Origin: Hyphomicrobiales bacterium
GTDB taxonomy: Bacteria > Pseudomonadota > Alphaproteobacteria > Rhizobiales > Aestuariivirgaceae
Assembly: GCA_025359045.1 (NCBI GenBank)
Contig: JANYHN010000051.1
Coordinates: 1 to 64,000, forward strand
DNA: 64,000 bases
Reading direction: 5' to 3'
Positions 35,848 to 45,144 of the stretch are shown one piece after another. The notes under the pieces are model-generated. The model worked only from the letters and a program-made list of their open reading frames with translations, ran no database searches and was not told the origin of the DNA. The position numbers and the translations under genes were made by a program. Position 1 is the stretch's first letter. Each line of letters begins with the position of its first letter.

Positions 35848-36297
35848 ATGACCAAAATATTTACCACAGCTCTTTTGGCCAGCGCAATGCTGGCATCAGT
35901 AAGCTCGATTGCTTCTGCAGCAGAAATCGTTGTTAATCTTTTGAACAAAGGTGCCGATGGCACTGTAATGGTTTTTGAGCCGGGGTTTGTCCGCGCAGCT
36001 GTTGGTGACACAATCAAGTTTGTGCCGGTGGATAAAGGGCACTTTGTGCAAGGCCTGCCTGCCATGTGGCCAGAAGGCGTCGCTGACGTCAAGGGCAAGG
36101 TAAACGAAGAGCTGGATTTTAAGGTCGATAAGGAAGGTTTCTACGCTTTCAAATGTGCGCCTCATTTTGCCATGGGCATGGTAGCACTTATTCAAGTTGG
36201 CAAGGCGCCGGTCACTGATGCAATCAAAGCAATCAAAGTTCCCGGCCCTGCTGCAAAGCGCATAGAAGCAGATTTGGCCCTAGCTGCAGCGCCTTGA
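35848..36297 (+). CDS. Pseudoazurin (blue copper electron carrier)
   Basis: Periplasmic type-1 copper protein, 149 residues with a cleavable Sec signal (residues 1-27, ending SIASAAE). Copper ligands are visible: His in DKGHFVQ, Cys and His in FKCAPHF, Met in AMGM, in the family order. Such proteins pass electrons to nitrite reductase or other periplasmic acceptors. The ATG at 35848 has GAGG seven bases upstream, better than the ATG at 35836. It converges on pufM, the end of a puf operon that has no pufC, which raises the possibility that it reduces the photo-oxidised reaction centre (inference). Its C-terminal 20 residues form an extra amphipathic helix. Confidence 0.92.
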   Translation: MTKIFTTALLASAMLASVSSIASAAEIVVNLLNKGADGTVMVFEPGFVRAAVGDTIKFVPVDKGHFVQGLPAMWPEGVADVKGKVNEELDFKVDKEGFYAFKCAPHFAMGMVALIQVGKAPVTDAIKAIKVPGPAAKRIEADLALAAAP

Positions 36298-36317
36298 TCT
36301 AAAATTACTTAAATTTA

Positions 36318-36352
36318 ATAAAACGCCCGGCACATCGTGTCGGGCGTTTTGC
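36318..36352. terminator. Bidirectional intrinsic terminator between pseudoazurin and pufM
   Basis: AAAACGCCCGGCAC and GTGTCGGGCGTTTT form a stem of about 14 bp (one G-T pair) around the loop ATC, with T-tract on the plus side and A-tract (T-run on the minus strand) on the other. It would stop both the pseudoazurin and pufQBALM transcripts. Confidence 0.88.
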
Positions 36353-36411
36353 TTTCTGTCAGTTGGTTGCGGGTCGCTGAGCAGACATGCTGGTGCAACC
36401 CGCAAATGCAC

Positions 36412-37368
36412 TTAAGGAAGAGTTGAAGGCGCGTTCATTGGATAAGGCTCGCCGGTGGAGAGGCCGTGTTTAATACCCCAGCTATACCAATCGTCAACCA
36501 CTGTGCCTGTGAGTAATATACCAATGCCTCCGGCAATTGGACATAGAACTGCAAACCACCATGCCCAGCGATGTATAGATTCCATCGTTGCGTTAAACCC
36601 CATGGTCCAGCGCCAGAAGAGGGCTGCGCGTTCCGAAGCGGTACCGCGGTCAACGATCTGTTCAATTTCGCGTTCGCCACCGTAACGTGAAACAGCAAGT
36701 ATGGTTGCAGCATGCATAGCAAAGAGCAATGCTGAGCCATACAGGAAAGCAATGGAGATCATGTGGAAGGGATTATAAAACAAGTTTCCGTAGCTCACTG
36801 AAAAATTGTTCGTCCATTCCAAGTGTGAGAAGATACCAAAAGGCACTGCTTCGCTGAAATTGCCCATAAGTAAAGGGCGGATAAATCCAAGCACCAAAAA
36901 CAACCATATGGCCGCTGCGAATGCATATGACACATGAGTGCCCATACCAAGCGCCCGTGCCCTGCGATACGTGCGTGCCCACCACATCAACACAGATGCC
37001 GTCAGGAAGAAGCCCGCGATTTGCCACCAGCCGCCTTCCTTTAATGGTGCAAGGCTCAAACCATATTTCGCAGCTGGTGGATTGAGCGTTAGCCAGAAGA
37101 AGTGCTTCACGAACTCGATGGGGCTCCAATTCACTGATGCCAGCATATTGAGACCGATAATTTCGATCGCAACAAAAAAGCAAATCATTGAGGCTAGCCC
37201 CAGAAATCCAAGATAAAAGGGGCCGACTTGTGCATCACCAATTTTACCGAGCAGCCTGCTGAAAAATGGCGTGCCTTGCCTTGTAAAATTGGTGTGCCGG
37301 AGCGGCACTCCCATATCTGCTGGCCCATGGACCTGAACGCGCGTAAAGATATTTTGATATTCGTACAT
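36412..37368 (-). CDS. pufM: Reaction centre subunit M
   Basis: Core membrane subunit of the type-2 reaction centre, 318 residues, five helices. Ligand residues are present: His in NPFHMISIA and LFAMHAATI (special pair/iron), Glu in GEREIEQIV and His in ESIHRWAWW (non-haem iron). At the H-subunit side the sequence reads [14 protein letters not shown], giving Asp at the position of R. sphaeroides M44, which is Asn there. The last puf gene; no pufC or pufX follows. Confidence 0.98.
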   Translation of the reverse strand: MYEYQNIFTRVQVHGPADMGVPLRHTNFTRQGTPFFSRLLGKIGDAQVGPFYLGFLGLASMICFFVAIEIIGLNMLASVNWSPIEFVKHFFWLTLNPPAAKYGLSLAPLKEGGWWQIAGFFLTASVLMWWARTYRRARALGMGTHVSYAFAAAIWLFLVLGFIRPLLMGNFSEAVPFGIFSHLEWTNNFSVSYGNLFYNPFHMISIAFLYGSALLFAMHAATILAVSRYGGEREIEQIVDRGTASERAALFWRWTMGFNATMESIHRWAWWFAVLCPIAGGIGILLTGTVVDDWYSWGIKHGLSTGEPYPMNAPSTLP

Positions 37369-37380
37369 GTATGCCTCCGT

Positions 37381-38205
37381 CTAGGACCAAATTGGAAGTT
37401 CAAGCCACCAGTTCCACCATTCAGGCCAACTGCCTGCATAGACGGGACCACTGATGATAATGCAAACCGCACCCCAAAACGCAGCACTGAGAGCAATGAA
37501 AAGACCCAGCCTGTGGATGCCAAGAGTACCGATAGAATAACCGATGAAATCGCGGAAATAGGCATTCTCATGTTCAGCCGTTTTCACTGGCTCGCCTCTT
37601 TGCGGATTGGTTGCTGACAGGACCAGGGACCCATGCAAGGCCAGAGCAAAACAGGTGACGAAAAAGAAGCTAACCGCAATCATATGCGCAGGATTATAAT
37701 GGAAATTCGCATAACGATAGCCTGTGTTCGAAACCCATTCGAGATGGCTCATGAAACCATATGGGAAACCATTACCCCATGCGCCCATCAAAATAGGTCT
37801 AAATATGTTGAGAGTAACGAAAGCGAGAATAGCAACACCAAAAGCAATCGGTACATGAAGCCCCATTCCCAGTTTACGGCAAATTTCAACTTCGCGCAGC
37901 CCCCACGATGAAAACGCGCCAAATGCACAGAAAGTGATCATTTGCCAAAAACCACCTTCTCGGAGTGGTGCTAGGCTCAAACCATATTTTAAATCAGGTG
38001 GAGCTATGTTGATCTGAAATAAATTCCAAGTTGCCCCTTGCGATGCCGCATAAGCGATCATCGCGATGCCGATCAGCGTAAAGAACATACCGGTCACACC
38101 AAAGAAGCCTACAAAAAAAGGTCCGACCCAAAAATCAAAAAGATCTCCGCCGAGCAGTGTTCCACCACGGACGCGATATTTTCGTTCAAAGCTCAGCAAT
38201 GCCAT
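37381..38205 (-). CDS. pufL: Reaction centre subunit L
   Basis: 274-residue L subunit, binding the accessory pigments and QB. Opens [20 protein letters not shown]; His ligands in [22 protein letters not shown] and [11 protein letters not shown]. In the QB proton pathway it reads HENAYFRD, so L213 is Asn with Glu at L212 kept. Twelve bases upstream of pufM. Preceded by a strong hairpin separating it from pufA. Confidence 0.98.
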   Translation of the reverse strand: MALLSFERKYRVRGGTLLGGDLFDFWVGPFFVGFFGVTGMFFTLIGIAMIAYAASQGATWNLFQINIAPPDLKYGLSLAPLREGGFWQMITFCAFGAFSSWGLREVEICRKLGMGLHVPIAFGVAILAFVTLNIFRPILMGAWGNGFPYGFMSHLEWVSNTGYRYANFHYNPAHMIAVSFFFVTCFALALHGSLVLSATNPQRGEPVKTAEHENAYFRDFIGYSIGTLGIHRLGLFIALSAAFWGAVCIIISGPVYAGSWPEWWNWWLELPIWS

Positions 38206-38224
38206 CGCAATTCTCCGAAATCAA

Positions 38225-38285
38225 AATGAAAGGTAGTCTGCGGGCGGGCGTTAACCCGTCCCGCCCGCAGAATTTGAGCGTTCAC
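38225..38285 (-). other. pufA-pufL intercistronic hairpin
   Basis: TCTGCGGGCGGG (38237-38248) and CCCGCCCGCAGA (38260-38271) are perfectly complementary, a 12-bp GC-rich stem with an 11-base loop, sitting directly after pufA. In Rhodobacter an equivalent hairpin protects the pufBA segment from 3' decay, raising antenna over reaction-centre mRNA. It lacks a strong T-run, so it should not be a full terminator. Confidence 0.88.
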
Positions 38286-38287
38286 TG

Positions 38288-38467
38288 TTAAGCGACCATC
38301 TCAGTTACTTGAACATCTAAAGATGCTGCCTTCCGCGGCCCTTCAATCCAGTTGAAGCGGCTCGTAGACAACAAAATGAAATGGATGATGATAGCCAAGA
38401 CGAACAGGAAGGTGAACAAAGCCACCAAAGTCCGGCGTGGATCAAACATTAGCCAAATGCGCCACAT
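38288..38467 (-). CDS. pufA: Light-harvesting 1 alpha subunit
   Basis: 59-residue LH1 alpha polypeptide: [18 protein letters not shown], a single membrane helix with the bacteriochlorophyll-binding His in [15 protein letters not shown]. The ATG at 38467 has GAGGAG upstream. It lies 13 bases after pufB. Too short to be found by a 60-residue cutoff but unmistakable. Confidence 0.97.
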   Translation of the reverse strand: MWRIWLMFDPRRTLVALFTFLFVLAIIIHFILLSTSRFNWIEGPRKAASLDVQVTEMVA

Positions 38468-38480
38468 GTTGTTTTTCTCC

Positions 38481-38711
38481 TCAAACCAATTCTGCCGTCG
38501 GCTGAGTAGCCGCAGGCATGATGTTTTCTATTTGTGAAGTTTTGTAGCCATCGACCCCTGGCAGCCACGGACGCCATTGCCACACGAGAAAATGCGCGAT
38601 AATCGCGATTACCGTGAAGATAATGAAGCTCGTAACGAAGATACCATGGAACTCTCTGGCTTCCGCTTCGGTGAGACCTGACATGCTGCCAGATCGGTTA
38701 TTATCAGCCAT
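38481..38711 (-). CDS. pufB: Light-harvesting 1 beta subunit
   Basis: LH1 beta polypeptide; [16 protein letters not shown] and the bacteriochlorophyll-binding His in [16 protein letters not shown] are typical. Read from 38711 it has 76 residues, longer at both ends than the usual 48-60: an internal ATG at 38684 (MSGLTEAEA) gives a more common N-terminus, while the C-terminal extension of about 20 residues after WLPG is real. Confidence 0.95.
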   Translation of the reverse strand: MADNNRSGSMSGLTEAEAREFHGIFVTSFIIFTVIAIIAHFLVWQWRPWLPGVDGYKTSQIENIMPAATQPTAELV

Positions 38712-38772
38712 GTTTCGTACTCCGGCTGGGCCTCTTTCGAGACCAATTACCCCGGCAATCCCCGGAGCGAGA

Positions 38773-38796
38773 TTTCATCCAGCTTCCCGGATGAAA
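38773..38796 (-). other. Hairpin between pufQ and pufB
   Basis: TTTCATCC and GGATGAAA form an 8-bp stem with an eight-base loop, about 60 bases before pufB. It could stabilise the 5' end of processed pufBA mRNA, as 5' hairpins do in Rhodobacter; modest support. Confidence 0.5.
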
Positions 38797-38813
38797 GGCG
38801 AACCGTTCAATCT

Positions 38814-39011
38814 TCACATGAAGGCGAACGGAATTGAGTTATAAGCAGCACAACGTGTAGCCGCAAAAACCGTGCGCTGATCGCGCCCCCAGTTCCAAGG
38901 CAAAACACGTTTTATGATTGTGGTGACGAAGAACGCCGGTAAAGTAAGAGCCAACAGAACTTTAAATTCGAGTTCGCCATCTTTACTTTTATGCTTTGAC
39001 GATACGGTCAT
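38814..39011 (-). CDS. pufQ: PufQ, pigment-related regulator at head of puf operon
   Basis: 65-residue protein with one hydrophobic segment (FKVLLALTLPAFFVTTII) and a C-terminal RTVFAATRCAAYNSIPF. In Rhodobacter PufQ is needed for normal bacteriochlorophyll formation and lies between bchZ and pufB, as here. The ATG at 39011 has GAGAGGG seven bases upstream. Sequence similarity in this family is low; the position carries much of the call. Confidence 0.85.
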   Translation of the reverse strand: MTVSSKHKSKDGELEFKVLLALTLPAFFVTTIIKRVLPWNWGRDQRTVFAATRCAAYNSIPFAFM

Positions 39012-39033
39012 AATCTTCACCCTCTCTTTGAAT

Positions 39034-40485
39034 TCAATTCACGCCAGCCAACACATGACTGGCCTTTAAAACATCTTGTTCTTCGACTCGCCCAGCTTCT
39101 GACGAACGGGCCAGTCGCTCAGCGCTGTCGCGCAATTTTTTAGCAGCCGAAATGCGCACCAAAATGGGCTGCTTTTCAACTATTTCGTCTAACATGGCCC
39201 GTGCTTTGTCGCTCCAATCGATCATCCGATTGCTTGTTGCAGGTGTGGCATCAACCTTGTCCAACTCGGTTCCCAGAGGAATGATGTTAAACAACATATC
39301 AAACAGCCCGTTGCAGACTTCTTGAATGATGTAAGTGGCGCCGGAATAACCCATGAAAGGCGTTCCGGTATGACGGCGAATAATGGCACCTGGAAATGAA
39401 GCCGGAATATAAGCGCTTTTTGCACCTGCTTCTGCCACATACATACGCTCATTAAAGGAACCAAATAAAATCAACGGCGGTGAGTCTTTGATCATCTTGC
39501 GAACGTTTGCATTGTCAGTCTTGGCACCAGCAACCCGCGAGACTGCAAAATTGCAAGGCAAGCCCATTTCTTCTTCGAGAAAATTCCGCACACCGCGTGC
39601 ATATGTATCGCTGGCCACAATGCCGAAACTAGCGGTGCCGAAAAAGTCCTGTGTCACTGAGCGCCACAAGTCCCACAGCGGCTTAATGGTCGTGTGCTTT
39701 TCACGCTCAATGAATGGTTCTGGATCAAGGCCCAAAAGCTCGCCCAGTTTGCGCAAGAATTTAGTGGTCGAATGCAAACCAATCGGGGCTTGCAGATAGG
39801 GCCGGTCTAATTGTTCACAAAGATTCCTGCCAAATTCGCGGTACATACAAATGTTCACATCCGCATTTGCAAGACGTGGAACTTCAGCCAAATGACTGCC
39901 CATTGGGAATGAGAGGTTTACTTCGGCACCGATACCTTCAACCAACCTGATAATTTCTGTGAGATCGGATGGTGAATTGAAAGTTCCGTAAATTGTGCCG
40001 ATGATATTGACACGGGGTTTTTCGCCTTCAGTCTTTGGCTTCCTCTGCGTCGCATTCTTTTTCTTTGCACCGAACTCTGTCCACAACCACATCAAGGCAC
40101 GGTCAGCACTTTGCCATTGGTCTTCATCAATGGTGCGCGGCAGGAAGCGCTGAATTCCTGTTCCTTGCGGTGTTACACCGCCACCAATCATTTCAGCAAT
40201 GGAGCCTGTAACAACGACGCTCGGCAAACCAGGATCAAGCGTTTTGTGGGCGCGGCGCATCGCACCTTCAGTGCCATGTTGACCGAGTTCTTCTTCGCCA
40301 AGACCCGTGACAACAATCGGAAGTTCGTGGGGCGGCAGAGCATCTGTGTAATGGAGCACTGATGTTACCGGTAAATTTTCACAACCCACCGGACCATCAA
40401 TTATGACTTGCAAACCTTTAATGGCAGAGAACACATAAACTGCACCCCAGTATCCCCCTGCTCTATCGTGATCAAGAACCAGCAT
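39034..40485 (-). CDS. bchZ: Chlorophyllide reductase subunit Z (BchZ)
   Basis: NifK-like subunit of chlorophyllide a reductase, which reduces ring B. 483 residues. [19 protein letters not shown] near residue 33 and [19 protein letters not shown] are family marks. The C-terminal Ala/Glu-rich helix region ([15 protein letters not shown]) resembles the protochlorophyllide-reductase-domain tail. Two bases after bchY; 22 bases before pufQ. Confidence 0.97.
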   Translation of the reverse strand: MLVLDHDRAGGYWGAVYVFSAIKGLQVIIDGPVGCENLPVTSVLHYTDALPPHELPIVVTGLGEEELGQHGTEGAMRRAHKTLDPGLPSVVVTGSIAEMIGGGVTPQGTGIQRFLPRTIDEDQWQSADRALMWLWTEFGAKKKNATQRKPKTEGEKPRVNIIGTIYGTFNSPSDLTEIIRLVEGIGAEVNLSFPMGSHLAEVPRLANADVNICMYREFGRNLCEQLDRPYLQAPIGLHSTTKFLRKLGELLGLDPEPFIEREKHTTIKPLWDLWRSVTQDFFGTASFGIVASDTYARGVRNFLEEEMGLPCNFAVSRVAGAKTDNANVRKMIKDSPPLILFGSFNERMYVAEAGAKSAYIPASFPGAIIRRHTGTPFMGYSGATYIIQEVCNGLFDMLFNIIPLGTELDKVDATPATSNRMIDWSDKARAMLDEIVEKQPILVRISAAKKLRDSAERLARSSEAGRVEEQDVLKASHVLAGVN

Positions 40486-40487
40486 GG

Positions 40488-42026
40488 TTATGTCCCCACC
40501 GATTCTTCGGCTTTGGCTTTTGCTGCCAACATGCCTGCATATTTTTTCTTAAACTCAGGGCGATCGACTGGCACATCGCGCCAAATGCCAGCGGTGTGAC
40601 CTGCGCCTACGCCCTCAAAGAAATTGCTCATCTCGTCAAAGCGATGTTGGTTTCCAATTGCGGCCATTATCACTTGCGCGAGTGAGCCCGCACCAGCAGG
40701 GCCCATCAATGGCCGTGCTGAAATAAGATTGGTGAAATAGAGAGATGGAATTGAGAGTGACTTGGCCTTTTGCACCACCGGTGTCGTACCAATAGCAAGG
40801 TGAGGGCGATGTTCCAGCATTGCTTGAATGTCGTTTTCAAGTGAGGCTCTGAACTGCACATGAACACCGCGCTGTTCAAGCCAAACACGATCTGGATCAG
40901 ACCAAACGGTGCGAGGGCATGCCGTGCCGACATAAGGTACATCGGCACCACTTTCGATGAGCAGACGCGCCACCAAAAGCTCTGAGCCTTCATATCCAGA
41001 AAGCGTGATGCGGCCCTTAATTGGTTTTGCCGAAAGCGCACCTTTAATCGCGGGCAGAATTGCATTTTGCGCAGCGGCGCGTGCTTCAGTTGAAATGCCA
41101 CATGCGTTGCCAATCGCTTCAAGCCAATCGGCTGTGCCGTCATAACCAACGGGAGCAGACCCCACCACTTTGCGGCCTGCGGCCTCAAATTCGCGGATGC
41201 TTGCAGTATAGAAAGGATGAATGGCGGCGACTGCCGCACAATCAAAGGCAGCAAATAATTCGCGCCATTCGCGTGTTGGAACCACAGGTCCGGCAGCAAG
41301 CCCCATCGGGGCTAACATGCGGCCAATCATGATGGGATCGACCGGGAACATTTCGCCAAGCATCGTGATGGTCGGCAATTCAGCTTTGGTGCGTGGGCGC
41401 GCTACGGGGCCACTGCGAATTTCGCCAGCAGCATACTTTAGCATAGCACCAGACAAAACGTCTTTGGCCTCAGCATGAGTGGGAACGCCAAACCCTGGCA
41501 CGTCAATGCCAATGATGCGCACGCCGTTGATTTCTTTGGGAAGCAATTGCAATGGCACGCCAGATGCCGTGGGTACGCAAAGGTTGGTAACGACAATTGC
41601 ATCATAGTCTTCTGGTTTGGCCATCGCAAAAACAGCTTCGCGAATGTCTTCAAATAATTTACCAGTAACCAAAGATTCTGAATTGAAGGGAACATAGCCC
41701 ACACTGCGCTTTGCACCATAAAAATGTGATGTAAACGTTAGTCCGTAAACGCAGCAGGCCGATCCAGAAAGAATAGTCGCGGTGCGGCGCATTCTAAGGC
41801 CAACGCGCAGCGAACCAAAAGCTGGGCACATGCTTTGTGGCTGATCATGAGGGCCAACCGGATAATCTTTGGCGTATTGTTCCAGTATCTCCGATTTGCC
41901 AGCTTTGGTGGCTGCAGCGAGCAGCTCAATTTTGTTATTGCATGAACCATCTGACGACGCATTAATCGGCATTGCTGGCGCTTGTGACGCTGGCATTCTT
42001 TCCGATGTGTCAATCAAATTAGTCAA
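40488..42026 (-). CDS. bchY: Chlorophyllide reductase subunit Y (BchY)
   Basis: NifD-like partner of BchZ, 512 residues if started at the TTG at 42026, which has GAGGT seven bases upstream and lies directly after the bchX stop; an ATG at 41996 is the alternative. [19 protein letters not shown] near residue 60 and [12 protein letters not shown] carry the conserved cysteines. The N-terminal 45 residues are low-complexity and likely flexible. Confidence 0.96.
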   Translation of the reverse strand: MTNLIDTSERMPASQAPAMPINASSDGSCNNKIELLAAATKAGKSEILEQYAKDYPVGPHDQPQSMCPAFGSLRVGLRMRRTATILSGSACCVYGLTFTSHFYGAKRSVGYVPFNSESLVTGKLFEDIREAVFAMAKPEDYDAIVVTNLCVPTASGVPLQLLPKEINGVRIIGIDVPGFGVPTHAEAKDVLSGAMLKYAAGEIRSGPVARPRTKAELPTITMLGEMFPVDPIMIGRMLAPMGLAAGPVVPTREWRELFAAFDCAAVAAIHPFYTASIREFEAAGRKVVGSAPVGYDGTADWLEAIGNACGISTEARAAAQNAILPAIKGALSAKPIKGRITLSGYEGSELLVARLLIESGADVPYVGTACPRTVWSDPDRVWLEQRGVHVQFRASLENDIQAMLEHRPHLAIGTTPVVQKAKSLSIPSLYFTNLISARPLMGPAGAGSLAQVIMAAIGNQHRFDEMSNFFEGVGAGHTAGIWRDVPVDRPEFKKKYAGMLAAKAKAEESVGT

Positions 42027-42030
42027 AGCA

Positions 42031-43032
42031 TCATACCTCGTCGTAAATCACTTCGAGTGACGTTTTTTGCGTGAGTGTACCGCCGCACATATCTTCTTGG
42101 CTTGCGGGTTGAAGTACCACATCTCGGCCCGTGATATCGCTCGAGAACAGATTCAGCAGACCGTCTTGCGTCAAAGGTGTCGGACGCATCGGTTGCGCCT
42201 CACCAACATTAATCGCCAGCATTTCGAACAATGGCCCCCACTCGCTTGTGTTGGTGCCAATGATTTCGTAGTTCGCACTTTTTTTGCGGATATCATCATT
42301 TGCTGGAATTGAAGCCAGTACAGGGATGCCAACTTTTTCAGCAAATGCTTGCGCTTCACCGGTTCCATCGTCTTTGTTAATAACGATTCCAGCCACGCCT
42401 ACATTGCCGCCGAGTTTACGGAAATATTCTACAGCGGAGCAAACGTTGTTGGCCACATAAAGTGATTGGAGATCATTTGATCCCACAACGATGACTTTCT
42501 GACACATGTCGCGCGCAATCGGCAAACCAAACCCACCGCAGACAACGTCGCCTAAAAAGTCAAGCAGCACATAGTCAAAACCCCATTCATGAAATCCAAG
42601 TTTTTCGAGAAGTTCAAAACCATGAATAATGCCGCGTCCACCGCAACCGCGACCCACTTCTGGGCCACCCAATTCCATAGCGAACACGCCATCGCGCTTG
42701 AAGCAAACGTCCCCAATCTTCACTTCTTCGCCAGCTAGTTTTTTCTTGGCTGACGTTTCAATAATCGTGGGGCATGCTCTGCCGCCGAATAACAATGATG
42801 TGGTGTCGCTCTTTGGATCACATCCAATCAGCAACACGCGTTTTCCGGTCTGCGCCATCATGTAAGAAAGATTGGCAAGTGTAAAACTCTTGCCAATGCC
42901 ACCTTTTCCATAAATGGCAATCACTTGGGTTTCTTTTTTAATTTCACCTGTATGCACAGGATCTGGTTCAATGGCCGCCTCGGCTTTCAACTGCTCTGCA
43001 GCGGTTAAAAAACTATGATTGAGGGAATTCAT
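42031..43032 (-). CDS. bchX: Chlorophyllide reductase iron protein (BchX)
   Basis: NifH-like [4Fe-4S] ATPase passing electrons to BchYZ; 333 residues, the usual length. Walker [18 protein letters not shown] near residue 45, cluster cysteines in GRGCGGRGI and [11 protein letters not shown]. The start at the ATG 43032 overlaps the bchC stop (ATGA); a TTG five codons upstream is less likely. Confidence 0.97.
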   Translation of the reverse strand: MNSLNHSFLTAAEQLKAEAAIEPDPVHTGEIKKETQVIAIYGKGGIGKSFTLANLSYMMAQTGKRVLLIGCDPKSDTTSLLFGGRACPTIIETSAKKKLAGEEVKIGDVCFKRDGVFAMELGGPEVGRGCGGRGIIHGFELLEKLGFHEWGFDYVLLDFLGDVVCGGFGLPIARDMCQKVIVVGSNDLQSLYVANNVCSAVEYFRKLGGNVGVAGIVINKDDGTGEAQAFAEKVGIPVLASIPANDDIRKKSANYEIIGTNTSEWGPLFEMLAINVGEAQPMRPTPLTQDGLLNLFSSDITGRDVVLQPASQEDMCGGTLTQKTSLEVIYDEV

Positions 43033-43961
43033 TGAAACGTTCTCCAATCAAGCACCATCTTCAAGCACTCGGTATTTCTAAATGCAGTGTCATAAGCTGA
43101 AGCAGCCTGAGAGGCTGCGTTACGATGAGTGATTATCCCGTCAAGTGAGAGCTTTCCGCTCAAAACCAATTCCACTGCCGTTTGCAAATCCTTTGGCTCC
43201 CATTGCGCAGCGATGCGAATTGAAGCTTCCCGCATAAAAGCAGGTGGAAAAATGAAATGCAGCGGTTCAGAATAAAAGCCCGCCAAGATAATTTCACCAT
43301 GGCGGGCCAAATGCATCATGGAAACGTCTAAAATATTGGTGTCGCCACTGGCATCAACAATACAGGCGTAATCCTTACGTGTGTCTGCTGCGGGATCAAT
43401 GACACAATATTCCGTCACGCCATTGCGACGCTCGGCATTCATCTCCCAAACTGTCGGCGTGCCACCCAAAGCTTGAGTGATCCGTGCGATCAAGCGTCCA
43501 ACAACGCCATGCCCGATGATGAGCTCCGGCAATTTACCTAACACGACGGCATGATGTGCAGTTGCAGCTAAAGCCAATAACGTTCCGTTCTCACCAATAG
43601 ATTCGTCAATCTTGGTAAGTTTGGTCGGGGCAATTGCGATGCGGCTAGCAGCACCACCAAACAGCCCGCGAACAGCACCATAGCAACTGGCACCGGGCAC
43701 AAAAACCAAATCACCTTCAGAAAAGCCTGAATTCGAAGGAGCATTGGCGACCCGAGCAACAGTTTCATAGCCAGGCACCAATGGATAACCCATTCCCGGA
43801 AAGGTCGGCATGTCACCGGTCCAGAGCAAGCGCTCCGTACCGGTGCTGATGCCGCTAAAGTTCACATCCACGATGGCGTGGGGTCCATCGGGCGGAACCA
43901 ACGGGAGGGACTGGAGCGCGAGACGACCGGGAGACGTAAAAACGACAGCTGTAGTATTCAT
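43029..43961 (-). CDS. bchC: 3-hydroxyethyl bacteriochlorophyllide a dehydrogenase (BchC)
   Basis: NAD(P)-dependent dehydrogenase producing bacteriochlorophyllide a, medium-chain zinc-alcohol-dehydrogenase type. 310 residues from the ATG at 43961, which is preceded by GGGAGGGAG; a GTG at 43997 is in frame but upstream of that site. GTERLLWTGDMPTFPGMGYP near residue 35 and IIGHGVVGRLIA (NAD-binding) are family marks. Start of the bchCXYZ-puf part of the superoperon and directly downstream of two PpsR operators. Confidence 0.96.
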   Translation of the reverse strand: MNTTAVVFTSPGRLALQSLPLVPPDGPHAIVDVNFSGISTGTERLLWTGDMPTFPGMGYPLVPGYETVARVANAPSNSGFSEGDLVFVPGASCYGAVRGLFGGAASRIAIAPTKLTKIDESIGENGTLLALAATAHHAVVLGKLPELIIGHGVVGRLIARITQALGGTPTVWEMNAERRNGVTEYCVIDPAADTRKDYACIVDASGDTNILDVSMMHLARHGEIILAGFYSEPLHFIFPPAFMREASIRIAAQWEPKDLQTAVELVLSGKLSLDGIITHRNAASQAASAYDTAFRNTECLKMVLDWRTFQ

Positions 43962-44016
43962 CTCGCTCCCTCCCTTCCCCTTAAAGTCTTGTGTCACGTT
44001 TTCGGACTACTTAATG

Positions 44017-44034
44017 TGTAAGCTTAACTTGACA
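44017..44034. promoter_or_regulatory. PpsR operator 1 upstream of bchC
   Basis: Exact TGT-AAGCTTAACTTG-ACA, 56 bases before the bchC start and 33 bases after the crtF stop. Tandem PpsR sites about 8 bp apart at bchC are well known from Rhodobacter, where they bind cooperatively. Confidence 0.9.
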
Positions 44035-44042
44035 CTTTTAAA

Positions 44043-44060
44043 TGTCAATTGCTTTTTACA
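44043..44060. promoter_or_regulatory. PpsR operator 2 upstream of bchC
   Basis: Exact TGT-CAATTGCTTTTT-ACA, eight bases from operator 1 and seven bases from the crtF stop. Centre-to-centre distance is 26 bp, suited to binding of two dimers. Confidence 0.85.
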
Positions 44061-44067
44061 GTTTTTG

Positions 44068-45144
44068 TCAGATTGTGTGCAAAGTCATCAAGCCTGTAAT
44101 AAGGGGTAAGCTCGTCGTCCAGACTTTGGGACGGCCAAAACCCGCCTTTGCAGCGAGTTCTGCGATTTCTCTGGGGGTTCTTGTGCGCCCCTGACCCATG
44201 GCCGTGAAATAGAGGTTGAAATACGCATCAGTTACCGACGCGTTGGCGACGTTGCCAGCGAAGGGCTCGGCAATCAGCAAAGTAGTATGAGTCGAGCAAA
44301 CCGACCTGATATTGCGCAAAGTTGCTAGAATCAGATCATCGTCATGGTCATGCACCACCCGCACCAACGAAATCAAATCCATGCCTTGCGGCAAACCATC
44401 GCGTCGAAAATCGCCTGCATGTAGAAACAGTTTAGGCGACTTTGAACTTTCTTCGGCCAAACTGATGACGCCTTGCAGGTCGAAAAGATGGAGCGCAAGC
44501 TGCGGATTTTCTCGGCCGACCGCCCGCAAAAACGCACCTGAGCCTCCCCCGACATCGAGAATATTTTTGTGTTTTTTGAAATTATAAGAACCCAATATCT
44601 GTTGAGACACGGCCTCTTGTGATGCTGCCATCAACTCTGAGTAACGTTGCTTGTCCGATTCGCCGTCTTCATAAGTCCAATAGCTGCGCAAACCGTTCGG
44701 CACAGACTGGCCTTTCAGCAGTGCAACAGGGTCTTCCAAATCGCGATAAAAATATTTGTGATGCTCGACAAACCGCATGATCCACGGCTGTGCCAGAAGT
44801 GCTGCGCCGTGGGGGCCAAGAATTACTTGTTTTTTGTCCCACTCCAAAATATCCAAAGCAACAGCAGCGCGCACCAAAATGTCGGTCTTGGTTTCTGTCA
44901 GCCCAATCTTGAATCCAAGCTGTTCAGAAGAAATTCCATTCTGCCCTACATACTCCAACACGCGCAGTAATACGCAAGCATACAGCACTTGCGAATATGA
45001 AAAACCCGCCAAAAGATTGAATAATTCGCGCGATTTGGCTCTCGCAACTGGGCGCGTCAAAGGGAAACGCTGGGCAAAAGCTAAAAATTTCGGGTCAGCG
45101 AGTAGCCGGTTTCGAAAGCGGAGGAAAAAACTAGGCGGCGCCAC
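44068..45144 (-). CDS. crtF: Demethylspheroidene/hydroxy-carotenoid O-methyltransferase (CrtF)
   Basis: SAM-dependent methylation of 1-hydroxy carotenoids, the last step in the spirilloxanthin/spheroidene route. 358 residues: N-terminal dimerisation helices, then LDVGGGSGAFLRAV near residue 205, HLFDLQGV and the catalytic region LVRVVHDHDDD. Starts with GTG 14 bases inside the crtE end. Downstream of it lie the two bchC operators. Confidence 0.94.
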   Translation of the reverse strand: MAPPSFFLRFRNRLLADPKFLAFAQRFPLTRPVARAKSRELFNLLAGFSYSQVLYACVLLRVLEYVGQNGISSEQLGFKIGLTETKTDILVRAAVALDILEWDKKQVILGPHGAALLAQPWIMRFVEHHKYFYRDLEDPVALLKGQSVPNGLRSYWTYEDGESDKQRYSELMAASQEAVSQQILGSYNFKKHKNILDVGGGSGAFLRAVGRENPQLALHLFDLQGVISLAEESSKSPKLFLHAGDFRRDGLPQGMDLISLVRVVHDHDDDLILATLRNIRSVCSTHTTLLIAEPFAGNVANASVTDAYFNLYFTAMGQGRTRTPREIAELAAKAGFGRPKVWTTSLPLITGLMTLHTI

